From positions 5,394,001 through 5,458,000 of the forward strand of contig OX637353.1 in NCBI GenBank assembly GCA_951799405.1: a stretch of 64,000 bases of DNA, in the 5' to 3' direction. The translations under genes were made by a program, and so were the position numbers. Shown one piece after another: positions 26,701 through 38,700 of this stretch (position 1 is its first letter; each line of letters starts with the position of its first letter). The notes beneath the pieces were generated by a model. The model did not search any database and was not told the DNA's origin. It was given only the letters and a program-made list of their open reading frames with translations. The DNA comes from Agapetus fuscipes. Taxonomy: Eukaryota; Arthropoda; Insecta; Trichoptera; Glossosomatidae.

Positions 26701-29700
26701 GCGTGAAAAAACATTTGCCAGTCTGAGCGTGTGAATTATATTTTAATTGATTTGCATTGAATATGAATTATAAAATGTATCTATGCAACTTAGATTAATA
26801 TTCTAATATTAAAAACATCAAGTGCCACAATTATATGTTAGCGTGAAAAAACATTTGCCAGCTTGTGGGTGTGCATTGTATTTGAATCATCAAATCTCTT
26901 TTGTGCAACTTTAGATTATAAATTAAGATAACCGTTGTTTAAGGATTTTTCAAACTCAAATTCCTTGACTTAAGGGTTAGTATGAGGCTCACCACCCATA
27001 TCGCATAAATGGGTTCACTTAACTAATGTTCCCCCTGTTTCTGAAAAGGTCGGCAAAAGTTGCAGAGCTTATGTGCATGAGAGGCCTTAATTTTAATTTG
27101 TAAGTTCACATGCAGCATTTTTAAGCGGGAACTCACTCTTGTCTCCATGGAAGCATGCATTGAATATGAATTATAAAATGTATCTATTCAACTTAGATTT
27201 ATATTCTAATATTAAAAACATCAAGTGCCACAATTATATGTTAGCGTGAAATGACATTTGCCAGCTTATGGGTGTGCATTTAATTTTAATCATCAAATAA
27301 GTTTTTTGGCAACTTTAGATTATAAATTAAGATTAACGTTGTTTAAGGATTTTTCAAACTCAAATCCTTGACTGATAGGTTGGTATGCGGCTGACCACCC
27401 ATACTCTGAAAAATGGTTCACTTTGTTAATGTCACCCCTGTTTCAGGGAAGGATGGCAAGAGTTGCAGGGCTTATGTTCATTTGAGATTGGGTTTTATAA
27501 TGTAGGTCCACATGCGGCATGTGCCAGCGCGAAATCATACATGTCTGCTTGTGGGAATGCATTGAATATAAATCTTAAATGATATATTTCCTTGCAGCTT
27601 AGATTAGATTAGAAATTCCTTGACTTATGGGTTAGTATGAGCCTGAATACCCATATCGCAAAAAATGGTTCATTTGAAAAATGTTTCCCCTGTTTTTGAA
27701 AAGGGTGGCAAAAGTTGCAGGGCTCATGTTCATTACAGGCCTTAATTTGAATTTGTAAGTTCACATACAGCATTTATAAGCGCGAATCCACTCGTGTCTC
27801 CAGGGGGGCATGCATTGAATATGAATTATAAAAGTTATTGTATCTGTGCAACTTAGATTATATATTCTAATATTAAAAAAAAATCAAGCGCCACAACTTT
27901 ATGTTAGCGTGAAATGACATTTGCCAGTTTGTGGGCGTGCATTCAATTTGAATCATCAAATAACTTTTTTTGCAACTTTAGATTATAAATTAAATTTAAC
28001 GTTGTTGAAGGATTTTTCAAACTCAAATTCCTTGACTTATATGTTAGTGTGAGCCTGTATATCCATATCGCAAAAAATGGTTCACTTGACAAATGTTTCC
28101 CCTGTTTTTGAAAAGGTTGGCAAAAGTTGCAGGGCTTATGTTCATTACAGGCCTTAAATTTAATTTGTTAGTTAACATGCAGCATTTATATTCGCGAACA
28201 CACTCGTGTCTCCAGGGGGGCATACATTGAATATGAATTATAAAAGTTATTGCATCTGTGCAACTTAGATTATATATTCTAATATTTAAAAAAAATCAAG
28301 CGCCACAACTATATGTAAGCGTGAAATGACATTTGCCAGTTTGTGGGCGTGCATTCAATTTGAATCATCAAATAACTTTTTTTGCAACTTTAGATTATAA
28401 ATTAAGATTACCGTTGTTTAAGGATTTTTCAAACTCAAATTCCTTGACTTAAGGGTTAGTATGAGGCTTACCACCCATATCGCATAAATGGGTTCACTTA
28501 ACAAATGTGTCCCCTGTTTCTGAAAAGGTCAGCAAAAGTTGCAGGGCTTATGGTCATGAGAGGCTGAAATTTTTATTTGTAAATACACATGCAGCATTTG
28601 TAAGCGCAAACTCACTCGTGTCTCCGTGCAGGAGTGCATTGAATATGAATTATAAATGTTAATGCGTCTATGCAACTTAGATTGTATATTGTAATAATAC
28701 TTAAAAAAAATTAAATGCCGCAATAAGTATGGTTTCATATAAAAAGTTGACCTAATCGATCGTCATTATTTCTAAAAAGTACATGTTATAACTGGTTGAA
28801 GTATAATTTTGAAATGAATAAAAAATATAGGTAGGTAGGTACTCAACGGAATTCAACCGAAAAAGAATCGATTTGGCAATGGCAACGATGGCAACTTTGA
28901 AGCCTATGTTGAAGTGCTGGCAATTTATTTGAAATTCGAATGTCAAAATGAGTTTTGTTTCTCGCATAGGTTTTACATAAAAAGGTGTTGTGATTGATCA
29001 TGTTTATTTATTTAAAAAACAACAATTTAAAATCTACTAATGATGAGGAAGCACATCCCAAGTCCTGAACAATATTTGTTGTGAATATGACGTGCATCTG
29101 TTCAGGAGTTCTTCAGTTTGAATGCCATTAACGCACAATTATTTTGTATGGGGAGGCCGTTGCTTTTTATAAAGATAAGGGATATGCTCTTCGCTGGGTT
29201 GAAAAATTCATAAAACCTTTACCAAAGACCGTTCACCAAAGGTCCATCCAGCCTTATAGCAACTGGGTTTTACTTAAGTATTGGCGTTTTGTGGCGACGA
29301 CCAAGTTCGTAAACAACACCTCTGCGGCACTAAAATATGTGTCATAGACCCCTAGAGTCTCTGAAATCTAGGGAGTCTCCCGCACAGGATTTCTTTAACC
29401 GGACCGGAAAATGAACTTAAATAAATCAGGATCGATATAACGTATAAAATCATAAAATAATTGTAGATCATGGCGTTGTGTTGTTTTAATAATATAATAT
29501 TTGGTGAACGCTGTTTTTATGTGTATAACATCTCAAGATCCCTCTGCAAGTTAGATCGTCGCTATAGAAAGCGCCAATTCTCAAGATCCAATTGGTGAAA
29601 GGCTGGATGGACCTTTGGTAAAGGTACTTGCATATTAAATTTTTAACCCAACGAAGAGCACATTTGAAAATATAAATGATATATCCCATGTGCTCCGCCG

Positions 29701-32700
29701 GGATTCGAGCCCACAACCTTCCATGTACGAGTACGAAGCGTTACCCCCAGACTACGGACCGGTCACCTGTTTTCCGTATGAGTGAGTGATACTTTATATC
29801 TGCTGCCTCTCCATTCATACGTGACGCCATCACTGTACTACCTGCCTGGCCAGTCAGGGCACTAGTCAGGGTGTACCGGTTCAAATCCTGTTTTACAATC
29901 ACTCCGAGAAATGTGTCATGTTGAGTTGATTCGTTTACTGGAAATCTAATCTGCGTACATATACTATTATGTCTTTACTAAAACAAAATTGGAGGTATTA
30001 ATACATGATGTGTAGTTTATTTGTAAATCGATATCATATATATAGGTACATACAGCGGAGTGTCAAAAAAAGAAAGAAAATTGATCAAAAAACCCCAGAA
30101 TTGAACTCCTCACATTGTCTTCAATAAACAAGCATTTATGTTTATCGTACAGGCTTTATTACAATATTTTATAGTCCGGTCGATAGCTCAGTTGGTAGAG
30201 TGCTTGCATTCCATGCCGTGAACCCGGGTTCGAATCCCACCGAGGGTGTCAGAAATGATTTCCTAGTACCACCTTCCTCGGGAGCTGGGAAACCCCCACT
30301 TCAACTGAAGCGGTTGGCGTAAGGCCAGCCCCCTTAGCTGTAAACAGTACCGTGAGTACGAGTTTTTTTCACTTTACTCGAAGTATTGAGTATTCGAGAA
30401 AAATGTATGTGAACTTATAAAGCACCCCTGGCAAGTTTCGAAACCTTTTTTTTGCCAGGGGTGCTTTACAAGTTCACATACATTTTTCTCGAATACACAA
30501 TACTTCGAGTAAAGTGAAAAAAACTCGTACTCAGGGTCCTGAATTAGGTTCCACTCGCCACATGCAAAACCCTTTTGCCGCATTAACCCCGGGGATAATG
30601 CGGCAAGAAATTACACTATTTGTGTAGCTTAGTTGTTTTTTTTATTTAAATAAACAGTTTTTTTGTCCACACCAAAACATTGCATCCTGATGCATTCTCT
30701 GTTCAACTTATTTTTAAAAATCGCGCAGACGTATTATTGTATCGCAGATAATGATCAAGAAATTTCTTTCATTGCAATGTTACTCGGGAAGGCAAGTCAC
30801 CGCGCTGCAAAAGAACAAGATTAAAAAGCAGTTCTGAACCATACTCCAAGTATAACACTTAACGATTAAACTCAACCATAGCGTTGTACCAAAACATGTA
30901 TGGAAACTTAAACACTCAGTAGAGGATCTGTTTTAGTTTTCTTGTATTTTTTTGGTTAACGGCGGTGCAGCATGCTATCGGTATGTGATCAAGCATACTC
31001 TGGTTGCAGCAGATGGATTCCTTTATGTGAGATACGGCCTACTGTCACTGGCACTCCTTCCACTATCTCGTTTTTGCGATCCTGTCCTGAGACCTCTGAA
31101 ACGAAGCCTACCCATAGTTGTACCAGTATAAATACATCCTGGATTTCATTTGCAACATTGTATTTGAAAGATTTACAATCTCCATACGAAATATACCTTA
31201 CTGGTAAATTGAGTATGTATATTGTTATGGTTTGACTTGGGATTCTTTTGATTAAATCGCTATTAAAAAATCTTTCACAAGATTAATTTTTCACAATATA
31301 GGTTACAATATACTCTTCACTCTCTGCTTACAGGTGTTCGGGTTACAATGATCAAAGCGACTCTGTCTGTCTCCCAGAATCTTTGCTCGTATACATATGT
31401 ATGTGCGGCAGAGACGATTCTTGCATGTTCGAGAACATGATAGATACTTCTATAAAGGATTATACTAGATCATTGTTACACACCATACCAAAATATTCGA
31501 CACTATACCAGATCACACACCAATCACCGTGCCTAGGCTTTCGTCCGTGTTTCAGTCATCGCCGCACACTTACGTAGTAGAGATTTTATAGATTGAAACA
31601 ATGACTTAAAAGTAGGTATAATATTATGTATTTTCATAAATACCCTTTTAGTATATTGTTATGTTTTTAGCAGGTTCTGAAAACTGCGGTTCATTTATTT
31701 TAACATACATTTATTTCCTCACTATCGATTGCGACAGATCTTTTACATTTGAACAGTATGGCGGTTGATTTATGTCTACTCTACAGGGCGATTTTGGTCC
31801 TTAATTTATGCAGATTATTATGATCGTTCTGGAAACATGGAGAGTCTTTACTTACCACTTATTATTAAACTAACTCAGACAAACCAAACACAACTACTAA
31901 TATTTTACATATTTGTAATAATATTTTCGTTTTTCAGCGATGTTACATAAATTTAAGGACTCCGTTTATTTCGTACATAAATACTCAGCCACTTTTCATT
32001 GTGCGTGCCTATCGCTCATAACAACACATTTCTCTACAAACCTACTACGCAACGTGGAAACGAACGTAAAACTTGCTATAATTGCATCAGAAAGCTCTGG
32101 CGTCCCTAGGTCTGCCATTAAAATACTTACTGGCTTTTTATAAAATACAAAGTAAATGCCGGCTGACCTAAATACTGAAGCTTTGTGTACTAATACATTA
32201 AAATATATCCAGAACCAAAGTCAGGAACATTAAACTACATATTCATTTTTATAAAATCATAAAATATACTGTGTAAAGCTTTTCAGTGTTTCTGGTTTTA
32301 TTTGATGAATAAAAAAAAATATAAATTAAGTTTTGATGTAGGGCTAGTTTTGTAAATATAACAGAACATAAAATTCTCTGATATAAAAAAAAAAATCAAT
32401 TGAAGCTGGATGTTATCTGATGGCTTGTTGCTCCATATAAGTCCTAAGAGATTCATAAATGTATCTGTCACACAATTCCATAAATTTTGAAAAGATTTTT
32501 GTGAAATACATTTATATCAAGATTCAAAGGTAAATATTTTAATTAGGTTAATTTAGCTTGAATAAGAAATGACGCTTGTATTTATACCATATCTCATATG
32601 AAGTTGCTGGAGACATTCAGATCCCTAATCTAATCTAATCTAATCTAAGCTGCAAAGATATATATCATTTAAGATTTATATTAAATGCATTCCCACAAGC

Positions 32701-35700
32701 AGACATGTATAATTTCGCGCTAACACATGCCGCATGTGGACCTACAATATAAAAACCCAATCTCAAATGAACATAAGCTCTGCAACTCTTGCCGTCCTTC
32801 CCTTACCTGTGAAAAAAAAAGTTACACGTATCACATGCGAAACATTCGGGGACAACGTGGTAAAAAGTTGCACTATATGCCGTTTGATGCCATTCAAATG
32901 AAAATTTTGGTATCTTTTAGGATTTTCTATTTCAGCGGTTTGTATTTCTTAACTTCATTTCTACCTGCTATCTTTTGCGCATTGTGTTCGGTCAAATACA
33001 CATAAAGAAAAAATATCTCTCTTTCAAGTGAATAAAAAGACGTACTACTAAATACATAAAAAAGAGTCGTAGAACGTTTTTCAGAATTGATGAAATATTG
33101 AAAGTAAAAGAGGAGTTATCATGAATATCGGGGTGTCTGTTCTGAATACTAAACCATCCATACTTATCCTAAAGGATATCATTTATTTCTTCTCATACAT
33201 TTCGCTTACGTTAGACTTCTTATCTTTCCCCCTGAGCTCTTACTTCAGATGTCTCATATAGCTACGCTGTGAAAATTTAAAAAGAAGGAATAGAAAACGG
33301 ATAACATATTGTGTCTATACACTATACCAGTGGCTCCCAAACTTTTAATTTCGCGTACCACTAATGAAATTATAAATCAGTGGCGTACCACTGAAGTGCA
33401 ACAGTTAAAAAAATCATTCAAATGGTAAAGTAATAAAAACTGCAACTGTTAATGAAAACATTATGCTTATTTATATTATAGAGAAAAAATACAATACTCT
33501 TAGTGCAGGGGTGTCCAACATAATATTGTGGAGGGCCAGATTAAGTATTTTTGTAATCGTGGCGGGACAGGCCTGTCTTAGTCTGAAAAATGATGCTGCA
33601 TGTTCGAAACAAAAGAGGAAATATTTGGCTCAGTTGTACTTAACTTGAAGCACGAAATTGAAAAACGTTTTATCTTATTATTTCCTATGGCCATGGCTGC
33701 TTGCGTACCACCTTAAGAAGTGTCGCGTACCACTGGTGGTACGCGTACCATAGTTTGGGAACCACTGCACTATACTTCTTACCTTTGAACATAGATATTG
33801 TTTTCTTGAGGTTTAATGCATCGATTAATCTGCCATCTATTGAACAGTTAAGAAAGCTTAGCAAAATAAAGTTTTTCATTCATAATGAGATCCACACAAT
33901 AGACATAGACAAACAAGTTACTATCTTACACGGACGGGTTGCTACGGTTACGGTTAATATTTTATTATTGCTTGTTAAGGACAGACGTGTGACGTTTGAC
34001 AGACAGAAAATATCCAATTTGGAACATCCGTGCCGAAAACGTTTTTAATCTATTAGCTTCAAAAGATAATTTATAATATTAAAGTTCTGGTAAGGACCTC
34101 GGTTAAATATTTCTCGAAAGTTGGTAAAAATTTGATGGAATTTGAACAGGAAATATGATTCACATCAGCTGACTTACGTATATGCAATCAATTGTTTGAT
34201 TTGAAAGGGAGAAATCACACTTAATTTTGATTTTCGTCTGATTGGAGTTTGGTGCAACAGGCCCTAATTGTTTATTGTTTTTTTTCTTTAGAAATTAATT
34301 CCTAATATTTACTTACCTGGCGTAGTCGGCACGATGATTCACGACAACAAAATGTTTTCCTGAAATTAGGGGGCTGAAACTTGATATTTAAAAAAAGGGG
34401 TTTTGTTATCCTGAGAACCTTTTTGAAAAAGGTTTCAAAAAATATTTTTTAGCTACTTTTTGTACTTTGAATATTAAGTAATAAAAATCATTTCCAGAAT
34501 TTTGCTTTGATAATAAAAAAGCTTCGTTCTTTTATGTTCGGTTTCGCATAATATGTAGACAGTAAAGTTGGTAACAATGATTGTCGGGGTGTTTGTGACC
34601 GATATATTCAATAGTTTCCATCATTTCCTAATCGATTTTAAAACAAAGGTTTTGACATAGATATCGGCCATTAGACTTATATACCCAGTAAATAGGTAAC
34701 GATTTTTTTCCCATTTGAATATTTTATTAGGGCTATATTTACGATTTACATTTGTATATAGAAAAATAATATTATGAAATAATTATTTAGGAAACATGTT
34801 GTTTTATTTTCACATAGTTTTTATATTTAATTGCTAAAGCACTATCGAACTTTATCCGTTCTTCTTCAGAGGCTAACTGAGGTAAAAACAGAAGGATGAA
34901 AAATTCAAGGCAAGGAAGAGAAAGAGGAGGGTTTTTTTCGGGCAGGTAGGTACTGTTAGTAGGGGACGCAAAAAAAAAAAAAAAAAACGCAACTAAGCTA
35001 CACATATAGTGTAACTTCTTGCCGCGTTATCCCCGAGGGGGTCGCATGTGGCGAGTTGAACCTATTTATTTTTACAGGTAAGGGGGCCGGCCTTACGCTA
35101 ACCACTTCAGATGAAGTGGGGGTTTCCCAGCTCCCGAGATGGCTGGTACTCATTTCTTGTGAAGGCTGAGTAAACCTTGCCGGTATTTTTATTTTGGGGT
35201 TTGAAATAAACACTGAAACGGGAAATCATTTCTGACACCCTCGCCTCAGCGGGATTCGAACCCGAGCTCACGGCATGGAATGCAAGCACTCTACCAACTG
35301 AGCTATCGACGGGACTCTGAGTGAAATGAAAGTATGCAAGGCCCGTAGGAAATGGCGGTTGATTCGCCATGTTGGCGGCTAGTGCATTTAATTTGGTTTA
35401 ATTTTAATTATTTTTATTACTTCACTTTCCGAAATTTTTGTGTTTCATGGTTATATAAAGGTTAGTATAAGGTTGACCCCTCACGCTATAAAAAAATAAT
35501 TTATTTTTGCCAATGCCACCCGCTTTCAAGGAAAGGCGGCTGGAGTTGCAAAGTTTACGTTCATGTGAGGTCTGTTCTATTTTGTATGTACACATACAGC
35601 ATGTGAAGCGCAAAGTTTCATGTGCCTGCTTGTGGGCATACATTAATAATAACTATGAGCGATACATAAATAATCTATAATCTAAGTTGCAAGGATATAT

Positions 35701-38700
35701 GTATTCATTTAAAGCTCTCAGATGTATCCCCACAAACCAACACGTGTAGTTCGCGCTTACAAATGCTGAATGTGTACTTACAAATAAAATCCAAACCTCG
35801 AATGAACATAAACCCCACAACATTTGCCGACCTTCCCTGACACAGGGGTGACATTGGCAAAGTGAATCATTTCTTACAGTATGGGTGGTCAGCCTCATAC
35901 CAACCTATAAGTCAAGGTATACGAATAATAAATTACATTTAAAAATAAAAAAAGAAGAAAACCTTAAAAATAAATCTATACAAAAAAGTCAAAAATACAC
36001 ATATTACATTAATATTTACAGTCAATATTTCTTATATTTAATATCATCTATGATTATAGATTAAGGACCTATTTTGTCGTTTTTTTACTATAAACATAAT
36101 TCATAAGTTTGTGAAATGCAGTCGGAAAATTTTCCTTTTCGTCACAGTTTTTCAATGGGTATAACAACTTCGAAAACGAATGAAAAACAACAGCTGATTC
36201 TAAACAGACAATGTTTCAATCGCAACCCTGCGTACCAAACGACGCATTTCCCCGCCTCTTTTTCATGACTCCATTAAGCCAATAAAATGATTTCAAATTT
36301 ACAGCTCAATCAATTTTTTATTTCGTTTTTTTTCCATCTCATCCAATTTTCAGTGCATCGAGATTGTATCCTCTCTAGAGTCGGCATATCATTCCGCACT
36401 CCTCCCTCTTATCTCACCCTGCACCTAGGCTGGAGCAAGGAGCAAGGGTGCCATTACCCTATTAAGATATATCTCATGTAGCCGTGTATATAGGAGGGCA
36501 ATAGTGCATCGTCCCCTCGGCTTTAGTCAGTCGTGTGGCTTCGCGCGCTCTCGGCTCTCTCCACAGATCGATACCTACCTTCCCCCCCCCCCTACAGCAT
36601 CCCTCTCGCCACTCATTCCATAAATGCATAGCCGCCTATGATCAAAAGCCAATGAGACATCTGAACAGCAATGAAGATAACTTTTTTCTATGGAATAATG
36701 TATTTAATATTTTTTCATTGTGGATGTTAAAAATCTTTATCCATTCAACTGCAGTTAGAATGGCTTTCCAATTTCATTGATTGTAGAGGCATTTACTCTG
36801 TAATTAATAAATTAAAATAAAGCAGATTTTTTTAGGATTATGAGTAAAAACTGTAATTCTACGACCAGTCATGAATTTTCTCAATTTTAGAGCTTTTGTG
36901 CGTTACCCATTAGCAAAATTTAACCGCAAGAAATTTTTAGTAATCCAATTAACCTAGCCATGAATGTAGCAGATTAAAAACTCTGATCAACAAATCATAG
37001 GGGCGCACATGTGCTTGTGTTTTTTTTTGTCCTGGTACCATATTCTAGCAAATCAAAAAGATCTCCCACCGCTTGATTTCTCTTAGCGCCTTGCATTTTC
37101 ATTTGACCATTTGACCATTTTGACCATTCACAAAAACACCATTTATGAAGTAAATCATTTAATAAGTATCCTATTATTCATTACATTTTCCTTATGATTT
37201 GTTATTTTGCGGGCTTGTTATTATTATGCTGTTGTTGGCTTACTGAAAAAAAAAACAAAACTACTCGTGTGACAACGCGACTGCCAAGAGGTTGATACAC
37301 AAGAAATGTTCGCATTTCCCGACCACCTGCTACGTTGCCTTTCCTCCCTCTTCCCGGTTTCTCTCCGAGTCAAGTCTCCATAAGTTTGGCGCACTGCCTC
37401 CCTCTGTTGGTCCTGTAGCGACAGGTGGTGCAACTGCCAGAGATGAAACACCAGCAGAACTTCCGCGTTTTCCCGCCAGGTGCCTCCCCTAGGCTTACGC
37501 GGGAAACTGTCAGCTTTATGATTGTTTACACGTGACGTGACACGTGTCTGGACATACAACTAATACAAATAAGTTAGTTAAATATTAAGTAGTTACTGAC
37601 TTACTTCATAATCAATGACACTATAGAGAAGTGGATTAACTTATATTATTAAATCCGGTCGATGGCTCAGTTGGTAGAGTGCTTACATTCCATGCCAGAA
37701 AGCTTGAGTTCGATCCTCACTAAATGTGTCAGAAATGATTTCCCTTTACGGTGTTCATTTCAAATCCAATATGCTTACTCAGCCTTCACAAATAATGAGA
37801 ACGAGCCAGCTCGGACGCTGGGAAACCCCCACTTCAATTGAAATGTTTGGCGTAAGGCTTCTTTACCTCTGGAAATAAATTGGTTACGTTTTCCTATTTT
37901 TTCACTTTCAAATATTTTCAGCATTAAATTACCCTACCTACTTTAAATTTCAAGAAAATCGGAATCTTACAGGCAACCTTCGTCTTTATTTTTAAGGATG
38001 AATTTCACCTACTATCTCACTGCTGTTTAGTATGTAAGTCTTGTTTAGTGCGAAGCTACAGACAAGTAGCTACGGGGAAGTTTACGATAGTTTGATGGCT
38101 TTAGTTTTGTTGATGCGCGCGTGATGATGGCGTAGAAGAAAGTCGGACAACCATAAAAATATTCTGACATGTTGTAAAAGCGCTATCGGTGACAGTCATA
38201 AACATTGTGTTCAGCATTCCTTCTGGGCATGTCATAAAGATGAACTTTATTGCCGTAATTGATAATAATATTATGCTAATAGGAGTAATGTTATTTTATT
38301 TTGTAGGTACTTTTATGAGAAGTTATGAATGAGTTTTGCAAATATGTTTTAAAGAGAAAACACATTTTTTTTTAAAACTTAAAAGAATTTTTATAAAACA
38401 GTCTTTTGGTGCGTTATATCCACTAACGCTTTTAAGCTCTGTAATATAATGAGGTCCGAACATTTTCGAATATGGATTTTTTTCTCGGTGAGTCAACGTC
38501 AACCAATAAAACATTATTCTTTTATATGCCTATTCCGTAGCAACCCGGCCGGGTTATACACAATTTTGTCTATGTCAATTCACATGCCGACATCATCAAG
38601 GATTTTTTTTTAATATCCAGCGTTTACTTTTTCTGTCAGATGTGTTTTGTTATAATTTAAAAATAAGAAGTAAAAACGGTGTGGAATTTATATTATTTAC

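Noticed and set aside
30174..30248. Apparent tRNA gene with A and B boxes
   Set aside because: It is the head of SINE-B: the same sequence with the same body recurs at several sites, and the cloverleaf does not close as a functional tRNA should.
37292..37559. GC-richer block with a short ATG frame followed by a GTGCCT donor-like site (37441-37480) as a third alternative first exon
   Set aside because: It would end in phase 1, which does not fit exon 3 (needs phase 2). It could still be non-coding.
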